From assembly GCF_009755605.1 (NCBI RefSeq), contig NZ_WPNZ01000034.1, positions 40,403 to 104,402 on the forward strand: a DNA stretch of 64,000 nt, written 5' to 3'. The first letter of the stretch is position 1. Every line of letters begins with the position of its first letter. Of the stretch, positions 24,785 through 32,748 are shown piece after piece. Source of the stretch: Streptomyces typhae. Lineage in GTDB: Bacteria > Actinomycetota > Actinomycetes > Streptomycetales > Streptomycetaceae. Made by a program: the position numbers and the translations under genes. Under the pieces are notes generated by a model. The model saw only the letters and a list, made by a program, of their open reading frames with translations, was not told the origin of the DNA and did not search any database.

Positions 24785-25705
24785 TCAGACCTGCTGGGTG
24801 AGGTCGCCGCCCTCGGCGAGCAGGGCGCGGATGCGGGTCAGGCCGTCCTCGGTGGGCGAGGTGAGCGGCGGCCGCACATGTCCCGAGGCGATCCGGCCCT
24901 GCTGCGCGAGGACCCACTTGGCGGGGGCGGGGTTGGTCTCGACGAACAGCAGGTCGACCAGGGGGTGCAGGCGGTAGTGCAGGTCCCGTGCGGCGTCGAA
25001 GTCGCCGGCCTCCCACAGCTCGTACATCCGGGCCACGGCGGTCGGCGCCAGGTTGGCCACCGCGGAGACGAAACCGGCGCCGCCGAGCGCGAGCAGGGGC
25101 AGGCAGAGCAGCTCGATCCCGGACCAGACAAGGAGGTCACGGCCGCAGGCATGCAGGACGCGGGAGAAGTGCTCGAAGTCCTTGGTCGTCTCCTTGACGC
25201 CGACGAAGTTGTCGAAGTCGGTGAAGAGCCGCGCGACGGTCCCCGGCGCGATGTCGACAGCGGTGCGCGAGGGCACGTTGTAGGCGACGATCGGCAGGTC
25301 GGGGAACTCGCGGGCCACCGTGGCGTACCACTGGTAGAGCGCTTCCTGGGTGGGGCGCGCGTAGTACGGGGTGATGACGAGGGCGGCGTCCGCGCCGAGG
25401 TCGCGGGCCGCGGAGGTGATCTCCAGGGTCTCTTCCAGCTTGTGCGAGCCGGTCCCCGGCAGGAACGGGACGCGGTCACCGATCTCGTCCGCGACGGTGC
25501 GCATCGCGGCGATGCGTTCCTCGGCGGACTGCGCGGACGGCTCGCCGGTGGAGCCGCCGAGGGAGATGCCGTGCGAGCCCGACTCCAGCTGCCAGCGGAC
25601 CAGGCCGCGGAGGCTGTCGTGGTCGAGGGCCCCCTCCTCGGTGAAGGGTGTGACGACGGGGGCGATGGACCCGCGGATGGTGGCGGGGTCGGTGCGGAAC
25701 TTCAT
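24785..25705 (-). CDS. DapA-family class I aldolase (pyruvate-lyase type)
   Basis: The 306-residue TIM-barrel protein has the dihydrodipicolinate synthase family set: GSTGEPSA (51-58), Tyr142 in IVAYNVPSRT and Schiff-base Lys171 in FVGVKETTKD. The family includes hydratase-aldolases that release pyruvate from aromatic breakdown products. The final homoprotocatechuate step needs such an aldolase, normally the unrelated metal enzyme HpaI, and no HpaI homologue is visible here. I therefore infer that this protein replaces HpaI. Lysine biosynthesis is unlikely given its position, 24 bases before hpaE. Confidence 0.85.
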   Translation of the reverse strand: MKFRTDPATIRGSIAPVVTPFTEEGALDHDSLRGLVRWQLESGSHGISLGGSTGEPSAQSAEERIAAMRTVADEIGDRVPFLPGTGSHKLEETLEITSAARDLGADAALVITPYYARPTQEALYQWYATVAREFPDLPIVAYNVPSRTAVDIAPGTVARLFTDFDNFVGVKETTKDFEHFSRVLHACGRDLLVWSGIELLCLPLLALGGAGFVSAVANLAPTAVARMYELWEAGDFDAARDLHYRLHPLVDLLFVETNPAPAKWVLAQQGRIASGHVRPPLTSPTEDGLTRIRALLAEGGDLTQQV

Positions 25706-25781
25706 GGGTGGCTCCGTGGGTGGGTGTGAACGGGGTCGTGGCCGGGTGCCGCGCCACGGCGGCTGCCGCCCGGCGGGCCGG

Positions 25782-27290
25782 TCAGCTCTGCGGGCTGGTC
25801 TGGAGGCCGGTCTGCGGGCTGGTCTGCGGGCTGCTCTCCAGGCCGGTCTGAGGACTGCTCTGGAGGTGGCGCCACCGCTGGTAGGCGTCCCGCCAGGCGG
25901 GGCCGAGGGGGTACAGGCCCTGGATCGCCTCACCCGCCGCCACGCGCTCGGCGATGAACCGTTCCTGCAGTTCCTGTTCGGCGGAGTCGGCGATGAGCTC
26001 CTCGACCAGGTCGGGCGGGACGACGAGGACACCGTCGGCGTCGCCGACGAGGATGTCGCCGGGCTGGACGAGCGCTCCGCCGCAGGCGATGGGGACACCG
26101 GTGTCCCAGGGGATGTGGCGGCGGCCGAGAACGGCGGGGTGCTCGGCGGCGTAGTACGTCGGCAGGCCGAGGGCCGCGACCGCGGCACTGTCCCGCAGCG
26201 CGCCGTCGGTGACGACTCCGGCCGCGCCCCGCTGCTGCGCCCGCAGCGCCAGGATGTCGCCGATGGTGCCCGCCGTAGGGTCGCGGCGGGCGTCCATCAC
26301 GAGCACCTGGCCCGGACGCAGCTCCTCGACGGCACGCTTCTGGGCGTTCATGCCGCCGCCGAACTTCTCGAAGAGGTCCTCGCGCAGCGGCAGGTAGCGC
26401 AGGGTGTGCGCGGTGCCGACCAGCTTGGCCGTGGGGTCGGTGGGGCGTACGCCGTCGATCGTCATGTGCTGGAGGCCGCGCTTGCGCAGCTGGGAGCTGA
26501 GGGTGGCGGTGGCCAGGCCGCGCAGCGCCGCGGCGATGTCCGGGTCCAGGGCGGGCGTGTCCGCGTGGCCCGTCCCCCAGGCGTCGGCGCGCAGGGCCGC
26601 GTCGACGCGGGGCATGGCGCCCCAGGCCGCAAGGTCGTGGCCCGCGTCCGTCACGGTGTTGCGCAGGCGGCCACTGGAGATCTCCTGGTCCAGGGCGCTG
26701 ACCTCCACCTCCACGACGTCGCCGGGCGACACCACGGAGGCTCCGGACGGTGTCCCGGTGAGGATGACGTCGCCGGGCTCCAGGGTGACCAGGCGCGACA
26801 GGTCGGCGATCAGGTCGCCGAACGGGAAGAGCAGCGTGGCGGTGTCGGCGTCCTGGACCTGTTCGCCGTTGACCCAGGTCCGCAGCCGCAGCGCGGCCGG
26901 GTCGAGTCGGGTGGCGTCGAGGAGGCGGGGGCCCACGGGGGTGAAGCCGTCGCTCCCCTTCGAGCGCAGGTTGGAGCCGCGGTCGGCGTACCGCAGGTCG
27001 TAGACGCCGGCGTCGTTGGCCGCCGTCACCCAGGCGACGTGGCTCCAGCCCTGTTCGGGCGCGACCCGGTGCGCGCGCTTGCCCATGACCAGCGCGATCT
27101 CCCCCTCGAAGGCCATGAGTTCGCAGCCGCCGGGGCGGACGAGGGCGTCATCGGTACCGGAGAGCGAGGAGGGGGGCTTGAGGAAGTAGGAAGGCTGGTC
27201 GGGGACGCGGCCGCGTTCCTTGGCCCGGCAGGGGTAGTTGAGATGGACTGCGACGATCTTCGAGGGCTGGGTTCCCAGCGGATGCGGCAT
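25782..27290 (-). CDS. Fumarylacetoacetate-hydrolase domain fused to an RraA-like domain
   Basis: This 502-residue protein has an FAH-fold domain (about 10-220) with metal ligands in FEGEIALVMGK (Glu62, Glu64), the YDLRYADRGSNLRSKGSDGFTPVGP core and LTGTPSG. A second domain (about 255-480) is RraA-like with GDILALRAQQRGAAGVVTDG and RD, as in HMG/CHA aldolases and oxaloacetate decarboxylases. E. coli HpaG carries two FAH domains for isomerase and decarboxylase steps. Here the second step appears assigned to RraA. The last 25 residues are a low-complexity tail of SPQTGL-type repeats. It heads the hpa operon from an ATG after GGGAGA. Confidence 0.9.
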   Translation of the reverse strand: MPHPLGTQPSKIVAVHLNYPCRAKERGRVPDQPSYFLKPPSSLSGTDDALVRPGGCELMAFEGEIALVMGKRAHRVAPEQGWSHVAWVTAANDAGVYDLRYADRGSNLRSKGSDGFTPVGPRLLDATRLDPAALRLRTWVNGEQVQDADTATLLFPFGDLIADLSRLVTLEPGDVILTGTPSGASVVSPGDVVEVEVSALDQEISSGRLRNTVTDAGHDLAAWGAMPRVDAALRADAWGTGHADTPALDPDIAAALRGLATATLSSQLRKRGLQHMTIDGVRPTDPTAKLVGTAHTLRYLPLREDLFEKFGGGMNAQKRAVEELRPGQVLVMDARRDPTAGTIGDILALRAQQRGAAGVVTDGALRDSAAVAALGLPTYYAAEHPAVLGRRHIPWDTGVPIACGGALVQPGDILVGDADGVLVVPPDLVEELIADSAEQELQERFIAERVAAGEAIQGLYPLGPAWRDAYQRWRHLQSSPQTGLESSPQTSPQTGLQTSPQS

Positions 27291-27483
27291 CGGAGTTCTC
27301 CCTGGGCGTGAGCGGCGATCAGACGCTTGTCGAGGAGGAGCGGCGGCCCGTTTCGGCGTGGCCGGTCGCGGGACGCGGGGTGCGGGGTGCGGTGCGCGGG
27401 GTCCGGACGGTCACGGGTTTCCTGGAAACGTTCCTGCCGGCCGGACCGGGCTGCACCGTTGCATCACTACACCGGTTCAATAA

Positions 27484-27493
27484 TCGTATACGT
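27484..27493. promoter_or_regulatory. Candidate GntR operator 1 in the hpa/hydrolase divergent promoter
   Basis: TCGTATACGT carries the perfect palindrome CGTATACG at 27485-27492. It lies in the 315-base divergent region upstream of the FAH-RraA gene, in a notably AT-rich patch (27475-27500) suited to a promoter. No gene was found in this region. Confidence 0.65.
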
Positions 27494-27571
27494 TATCATG
27501 CACGATCTAGAAGGGAAGAGTCGATCGTACGGCTCCCCCAGGGGCGGATGCCGCCGCGATAGGGTCGCAGA

Positions 27572-27581
27572 TCGTATACGA
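27572..27581. promoter_or_regulatory. Candidate GntR operator 2 in the hpa/hydrolase divergent promoter
   Basis: TCGTATACGA is a perfect ten-base palindrome and an ideal FadR-type TNGTNNACNA site. It lies about 25 bases before the alpha/beta hydrolase start and 88 bases from the first site, so one regulator could control both directions. Confidence 0.7.
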
Positions 27582-27605
27582 AACTCGATGTGAGAGGTGC
27601 GAGAG

Positions 27606-28355
27606 ATGCGCGAGACACAGAGCCGAACCGGTCTGGCCGTCCGTACGTTCACTCCCGGCCGGGCCTCCGACAGGCCGACTGTCCTGCTGGTGCACGGCTT
27701 CGGGTCCGACGGCCACCAGGACTGGGTGGCGACCGGGATCGCCCCCGCGCTGGCCGAGGCCGGACAGGCGGTGATCGTGCCCGACCTGCGGGGACACGGG
27801 GACAGCCCGGCCCCGTCGGCGGCCGGGGAGGCAGGTGCGACGGCGCTGGTCGCGGACCTGCTCGCCGTCCTCGACGAGGCGGGGGCAGGGACGTTCGACG
27901 CGATCGGCTACTCACTGGGCGCCAGGCTCGCCTGGGAGCTTCCGACCGCGGCACCCGGCCGACTGCGCCGCACCGTCCTCGGCGGTCTCAGCCCCGCCGA
28001 ACCGTTCGAGGCGGTGGAGGTGGCCGCGCTCCACCGCGCGGTCGCGGACGGCACCGAGCCGGCGGATCCGTTCACCGCGATGATCGCCGGTATGGTGCGC
28101 GCCCACGGGGACCGGGCCGCCGGTCTGGCCCTGTGCGTCGAGGGGCTGCGCGGCACGCCCTTCGCCCCGCGGTCCTGGACGGGAGACACGCCGCCCGTCT
28201 TCGTCGTCGGCAAGGACGACATGATGACCCGTGGGATCGAGCGGGTGGTCGACCTCGTCGAGGGGGCGGACCTGGTCACGGTTCCCGGCGAGCACCACGA
28301 GGTCCTCGCCGGCGCCGCGTTCCGCCGTACAGTCCTGGAAGCCCTCACCGGGTGA
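27606..28355 (+). CDS. Alpha/beta hydrolase
   Basis: The 249-residue protein has LLVHGFGSDGHQDW (oxyanion loop), the nucleophile elbow GYSLGARLAWE, an acid in VFVVGKDD and a terminal His in PGEHHEV, as in dienelactone/meta-cleavage-type hydrolases. ATG at 27606 is taken as start; GTG at 27597 is possible and neither has a strong ribosome site. A near-ideal GntR operator stands about 25 bases upstream, and the GntR gene follows 61 bases downstream. The substrate is probably an ester, lactone or C-C bond in the same pathway. Confidence 0.85.
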   Translation: MRETQSRTGLAVRTFTPGRASDRPTVLLVHGFGSDGHQDWVATGIAPALAEAGQAVIVPDLRGHGDSPAPSAAGEAGATALVADLLAVLDEAGAGTFDAIGYSLGARLAWELPTAAPGRLRRTVLGGLSPAEPFEAVEVAALHRAVADGTEPADPFTAMIAGMVRAHGDRAAGLALCVEGLRGTPFAPRSWTGDTPPVFVVGKDDMMTRGIERVVDLVEGADLVTVPGEHHEVLAGAAFRRTVLEALTG

Positions 28356-28416
28356 ACGCACGAGTACACGGCCGGGTCCGCGCAGCGGACGCCCGGCCCG
28401 GAGCAAGGGAACAGGC

Positions 28417-29091
28417 ATGAGCGCCACGCAGAAACAAACCCGCTCCAAGGGGTCGAAGGCCGAGGTCAGTTACGAGCTGCTGCGCTCGCGCATCCTCGAC
28501 GGGACGTACGGGCCGGGCTACCGCCTCGTCCTCAGCCAGCTCGCGCGGGAGACCGGGGTCAGCACCATCCCGATGCGCGAGGCTCTGCGCCGACTCCAGT
28601 CCGACGGACTCGTCGAGGTCGTCCGCAACATCGGCGCGCGCGTCGCGGTCTTCGACGCCGCGCAGGTGGAGCACGCCCTCCAGGTCCTGGCCCGCCTGGA
28701 GGGGTACGCGACCGCGATCTCCGCGCCGCGCATGACGGCCGAGCACGTCGAACGGTCCCGGGAGATCAACGCCCGCATGACCATGGCGCTCGAGGACTTC
28801 GATCCCGCTGCCTTCACCGCTCTCAACAGGGAGTTCCACTTCTCCCTCTACGAGCACTGCCCGGACGCGCACCTCGTCTCCCTCATGGAGGCCGAGTGGG
28901 CGCGCCTGGACCACATGCGCCGCTCGACCTTCTCCCACGTACCCGGGCGGGCGCGCCGCTCCGTGGCGGAGCACGAACGGCTCCTCGAACTGATCGCGGC
29001 GGGTGCGCCGGCACAGGAGATCGAACAGGTCGCCTGCGCGCACAAGGTGGCGACCGCCGAGGCGCTGCATCAGTCGCAGACCGCGACGTAG
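28417..29091 (+). CDS. GntR-family regulator, FCD (FadR) subfamily
   Basis: The 224-residue protein has an N-terminal winged helix (about 18-80: YELLRSRILDGTYGPG, LSQLARETGVSTIPMREALRRLQSDGLVEV) and a C-terminal all-helical FCD effector domain (about 85-215, with NREFHFSLYEHC). FadR-type regulators bind short palindromes with a GTNNAC core. Seven such sites lie in promoters of this island, including two flanking this gene region. I infer that it represses the hpa operon, the phosphotriesterase-like operon and probably the importer, released by a carboxylic-acid effector. ATG at 28417 follows AAGGGA. Confidence 0.9.
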   Translation: MSATQKQTRSKGSKAEVSYELLRSRILDGTYGPGYRLVLSQLARETGVSTIPMREALRRLQSDGLVEVVRNIGARVAVFDAAQVEHALQVLARLEGYATAISAPRMTAEHVERSREINARMTMALEDFDPAAFTALNREFHFSLYEHCPDAHLVSLMEAEWARLDHMRRSTFSHVPGRARRSVAEHERLLELIAAGAPAQEIEQVACAHKVATAEALHQSQTAT

Positions 29092-29099
29092 GCCGTCCG

Positions 29100-29256
29100 C
29101 GCCGCGATCGGCAACTGCGTCCGCATCGCGGCGGCGACGGCATCCTCGGCGCGACGACCGCATCCGCGACGTGATGGCTGCATCCTCGACGCGACGACCG
29201 CATCCGCATCCGCATCGTGATGGCTGCGCCCTCGTCGCGATGACCGCATCCGCATT
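29100..29256. repeat. Degenerate tandem repeat between GntR and phosphotriesterase-like genes
   Basis: About three copies of a unit near 48-50 bases long, with the core GCGACGACCGCATCCGC and GTGATGGCTGC, fill most of the gap. Within copies, short CATCCGCAT blocks repeat again. No gene fits. Confidence 0.7.
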
Positions 29257-29278
29257 TCGATCCGATTTCGAGCCGCAG

Positions 29279-29292
29279 CATCGTATACGATG
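29279..29292. promoter_or_regulatory. GntR-type operator, 14-bp perfect palindrome
   Basis: CATCGTATACGATG is fully self-complementary and contains TCGTATACGA, identical to the site at 27572-27581. It lies 28 bases before the first phosphotriesterase-like start, where bound protein would block transcription. Confidence 0.75.
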
Positions 29293-29320
29293 ATGTATCT
29301 CATCTGTTAGCGTGACCCGC

Positions 29321-30454
29321 ATGTCCACTACCGACTCGACTCCGGGTGCGGCCTGTACGCCGACGGCAGCACGCATGTCCGCGGGGACCGTCGTCACCGT
29401 CACCGGCGAGGTCCCGCCGGACGCTCTGGGCGCGGTGCTCCCCCACGAACACCTCCTGAGCGATTTCGCCACGCCGGGTGACACCGCCGAATCCTGGACG
29501 GCCGTGGGGCGCACCCGCCCCACGGCCACGAGCCGGCTCCAGCTCTACCGCGCGCCTCTCGCGATGGAACTCCTCGGCGACATCGGCATGGGCGCGCCCA
29601 ACGAGGACAACTGGCTGCTCACCGACGAGGGCCTCGCCGCCGAGGAGGCCACCGCGTTCAAGGACGCCGGCGGCGCCACCCTGGTGGACGTCACAACCAC
29701 CGGACTCGGCCGGCACCCGGCAGGACTGCGCCGGATATCCGCGACGACCGGCCTCAACATCGTGATGGGGACCGGTCGTTACCACCCGGCGTGGGTCGAG
29801 ACGCCCGCCGCGCTCACCGTCGAGAGCCTCACCGAGGAGATCGTCCGGGACCTCACCGAGGGCGTGGACGGGGTACGCGCGGGCATCATCGGCGCGCTCG
29901 CCGCACTCGACCCGGAGGAGCCCGCCGAGCGCGCGATCCTGATCGCCGCGGCCCGCGCGTCGGCCATCACGCGCGCCGCGATCTCCGTCGGTCGCTGCGA
30001 CGACGCCACCACCCAGCAGCGGGTGCTCGACCTGCTCGCCGAGGAGGGCGCGGACCTCACCCGCGTGGCCGTCGCGCACTGCGACCCGCTCTCACCTCGC
30101 CCCGACGACCTCGAACCGCTCCTGGAACGCGGGGTGTTCGTGCAGTTCGACCAGCTCGGCCGGCTGCCCTCGGTCCTCAGCGTCAGCGACGACCAGGACG
30201 TCGCCGCCGCGGTACTGGAGCTCGCCCGCCGGGGCCACGCCGGACGGATCCTGCTGTCGCAGGACGTCCACACCAAGTCGCAGCTGCTCGCCTACGGCGG
30301 AGGCGGGTACGGCTTCGTCCTGGCGCAGTTCGTCCCGTATCTGCGGATGCTCGGAGCCGACGACGCCCTCATCGAAACCGTCACGGTGCGCAATCCACGG
30401 CGACTGCTCACCCGGCGGCTGCTCACCATCGCCAACCGGAGGACCGACTCGTGA
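29321..30454 (+). CDS. Phosphotriesterase-family protein with incomplete metal site
   Basis: From ATG at 29321 the product has 377 residues (GTG at 29312 is possible; no clear ribosome site for either). The family pattern is plain: LPHEHLLSDF (His42, His44), NIVMGTGRY, VAHCDPL (His253) and LLSQDVHTKSQL (Asp315). Compared with the next gene, the bridging carboxylate is Ala192 and the third metal His is Ser222. It may bind one metal, be a pseudoenzyme, or complete its site in a complex with the neighbouring paralogue, whose start overlaps its stop (GTGA). Confidence 0.83.
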   Translation: MSTTDSTPGAACTPTAARMSAGTVVTVTGEVPPDALGAVLPHEHLLSDFATPGDTAESWTAVGRTRPTATSRLQLYRAPLAMELLGDIGMGAPNEDNWLLTDEGLAAEEATAFKDAGGATLVDVTTTGLGRHPAGLRRISATTGLNIVMGTGRYHPAWVETPAALTVESLTEEIVRDLTEGVDGVRAGIIGALAALDPEEPAERAILIAAARASAITRAAISVGRCDDATTQQRVLDLLAEEGADLTRVAVAHCDPLSPRPDDLEPLLERGVFVQFDQLGRLPSVLSVSDDQDVAAAVLELARRGHAGRILLSQDVHTKSQLLAYGGGGYGFVLAQFVPYLRMLGADDALIETVTVRNPRRLLTRRLLTIANRRTDS

Positions 30455-31521
30455 GCCGCTATCCCTTCGAGATCCCGGACCTCACCGGTCGGGCCCTGAC
30501 CGTGGCGGGTCCCGTGGCCCCCTCGGAGCTCGGCGTGACGCTCATGCACGAGCACGTCTTCGTCGACCTGCGACGGCCACCGCGATTCCACCGCCCCGGC
30601 GAGGACTCTCCCGAGGCCGCCGAACCGCTCACTCTCGCCACGCTCGCACGCACCCGCCACGGGCGCCCGAACGCCGACAACGACGTGCTCGGCGACTTCG
30701 ACGAGATGCTCGCGGAAGTACGCGCCTTCACCCACACCGGCGGCGCCACCATGGTCGAGGTCTCCCCGCCCGGCCTGGGCCGCGATCCCGAGTCGCTCCT
30801 CCGCCTCTCCCGGGCGAGCGGGCTCAACATCGTCATGGGCGGTGGCTGGTACACCCCGGCCTTCCACCCGCCGGACATGGACGAACGCACCGTCGACGAG
30901 CTCGCCGACGTCATCGTGCGGGACGTCGTGGTCGGGGCCGACGGCACCGGGATCCGTACGGGCGTCATCGGCGAGGTCGGCGCGGACACGGTGCCGTTGA
31001 CCGACAACGAGCTCAAGAGCGTACGGGCCAGCGGTCGCGCGAGCCGGGTGACGGGAGCCCCGGTCACCTTCCACGTCGGCGGGGTGGGCGAGGACAAGTT
31101 CCGGGTGCTCGACATCCTCGCGGAGGAAGGCGTCGACCCCTCGAACATCGTCCTGGGCCACGCCATGGACGTCCTCGCCGACCCGGCTTTCGGCAGTCGC
31201 GTCCTCGCACGTGGCGTCTTCGTGGAGTTCGACTTCCTGACGGCACCGGGAAGCCCCTGGGGACACCTGGTCCTCACCAGCGACCACAAGGTGGCCCGGG
31301 GCATCGCGGGTCTTGTCGAGCAGGGCCACGCGGGCCAGATCCTGCTCGGCCACGACGTGTGCCAGAAGATCCAGCTCAAGAAGTACGGCGGCCAGGGATA
31401 CGACTACATCCCGCGGCACTTCCTGCCCGCCCTGCGCCGCCTCGGGGTGAGCGAGGAGGCCCTCCGCGCGATCACGATCGACAATCCCGCGCGAGCACTC
31501 GCCTTCGCCGCACCGCAGTGA
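30451..31521 (+). CDS. Phosphotriesterase-family hydrolase/lactonase
   Basis: GTG at 30451 overlaps the preceding stop and follows GGAGGACC; 356 residues. All expected ligands are visible: His33 and His35 (MHEHV), bridging Glu175 (GVIGEVG), His208 (FHVGG), His237 (LGHAMD) and Asp302 (GHDVC). A bridging glutamate instead of carbamylated lysine is known in some family members. YGGQGYDYI near the end resembles lactonase-type members. A lactone or aryl ester substrate is likely; phosphotriester hydrolysis is not implied. Confidence 0.87.
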   Translation: MSRYPFEIPDLTGRALTVAGPVAPSELGVTLMHEHVFVDLRRPPRFHRPGEDSPEAAEPLTLATLARTRHGRPNADNDVLGDFDEMLAEVRAFTHTGGATMVEVSPPGLGRDPESLLRLSRASGLNIVMGGGWYTPAFHPPDMDERTVDELADVIVRDVVVGADGTGIRTGVIGEVGADTVPLTDNELKSVRASGRASRVTGAPVTFHVGGVGEDKFRVLDILAEEGVDPSNIVLGHAMDVLADPAFGSRVLARGVFVEFDFLTAPGSPWGHLVLTSDHKVARGIAGLVEQGHAGQILLGHDVCQKIQLKKYGGQGYDYIPRHFLPALRRLGVSEEALRAITIDNPARALAFAAPQ

Positions 31522-31544
31522 CCTCCGGCCGCGCCGCCCGCTCG

Positions 31545-31660
31545 ATCAGCCCCGGGTGAGAACCGCTCGCTCACTTCGAAGCGAGAACCACTCGCTCACC
31601 CCCGTGTCAGAACCACGCCCGCCCCCGAGAGAGAACCGCTCGATCACCCCTGAGAGACAA
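31545..31660. repeat. Tandem repeats before the second HSL hydrolase gene
   Basis: Four or five degenerate copies of a 25-33 base unit built on GAGAACCGCTCGCTCACCCC lead directly up to the start codon at 31663. The ribosome site of the gene lies inside the last copy (GAGAGACAACC). Confidence 0.75.
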
Positions 31661-31662
31661 CC

Positions 31663-32640
31663 ATGAGCGTCACCCCCGTCCCCTTCGATCCAGTGCTCGG
31701 CGCGGTGCTCGACGCGATGCCCCGCGACGAGGGAGCCGCACCCTCGACGGACACCATCGCGGCGATACGCGATTCCGCGTCGATGTTCCCCATGCCCTCG
31801 GTCGCCGACGTCATCGGCACCCGCGAGATCGACGCCGAGGACCGGACGGTCCCCGGTCCCGACGGCGCCCCGGACCTCGTCGTCACCGTGTTGCGCCCGC
31901 GGCACCTGAAGGCACCGGCGCCTGGGCTCTACAACATCCACGGCGGCGGCATGATCAGTGGTCACCGCCATCAGGACACCCCTCGTCTCGTCGACCTCGT
32001 CGAGGAACTCGGGGTCGTCGCCGTCAACGTCGAGTACCGGCTCGCCCCGGAACACCCGCACCCGGCCCCCGTGGAGGACTGCTACGCCGGTCTTCGCTGG
32101 ATGGCACGGCACGCCGGTGAACTCGGCGTCGACCCGCACCGCATCGTCGTCATGGGAGGCAGCGCCGGCGGCGGCCTCTCGGCCGGGGTCGCGCTCATGG
32201 CTCGCGACCGCGAAGGACCGTCCCTGGCCGGGCAGTTGCTGCTGTGCCCCATGCTGGACGACGGCAACACCACGGTGTCGAGCCATCAGTACGACGGCCG
32301 CGGCACCTGGCAGCGGGAGATGAACGTCCTCGCGTGGCAGGCGCTGCTCGGCGAGCGGGCGGGCGACCCCGCGGCCGAGGTGTCGGTCTACGCCGCCCCC
32401 ACGAGGGCGGGCGACCTGACGGACCTGCCGCCCGCGTTCATCGAGGCGGGCAGTGCCGAGCTGTTCCGTGACGAGGACGTGGCCTACGCGTCCCGCATCT
32501 GGGCGACCGGCGGACAGGCCGAACTGCACATCTGGCAGGGGGCCTTCCACGGCTTCGACATCTTCGCCCCGGACCACGAGGTGACCCGCGCCGCGCTGGC
32601 GGCCCGCCTGTCGTGGCTGCGTCGCGTGCTCGCTCTCTGA
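31663..32640 (+). CDS. Alpha/beta hydrolase, hormone-sensitive-lipase type (paralogue 2)
   Basis: The 325-residue protein shares HGGG, VEYRLAPEHP, GGSAGGG and a late FHGF motif with the hydrolase at 19784. Long identical blocks around the nucleophile, PMLDD-NTTVSS-QYDG and RIWATGGQAELH-W indicate duplication inside this island. Its ATG follows a weak GAGAGA site inside a repeat array. It probably acts as an esterase on a related but different acyl group or isomer. Confidence 0.88.
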   Translation: MSVTPVPFDPVLGAVLDAMPRDEGAAPSTDTIAAIRDSASMFPMPSVADVIGTREIDAEDRTVPGPDGAPDLVVTVLRPRHLKAPAPGLYNIHGGGMISGHRHQDTPRLVDLVEELGVVAVNVEYRLAPEHPHPAPVEDCYAGLRWMARHAGELGVDPHRIVVMGGSAGGGLSAGVALMARDREGPSLAGQLLLCPMLDDGNTTVSSHQYDGRGTWQREMNVLAWQALLGERAGDPAAEVSVYAAPTRAGDLTDLPPAFIEAGSAELFRDEDVAYASRIWATGGQAELHIWQGAFHGFDIFAPDHEVTRAALAARLSWLRRVLAL

Positions 32641-32748
32641 CGCTCGCTCTCTGACACTCATCAGCCACCCGGCCAGGCAGAGCCGACGCCGCGGCAGGCA
32701 CCGATTTCTCGTACCTCACAACACCAGCCAGAGCCAGAAGGGCCATCG

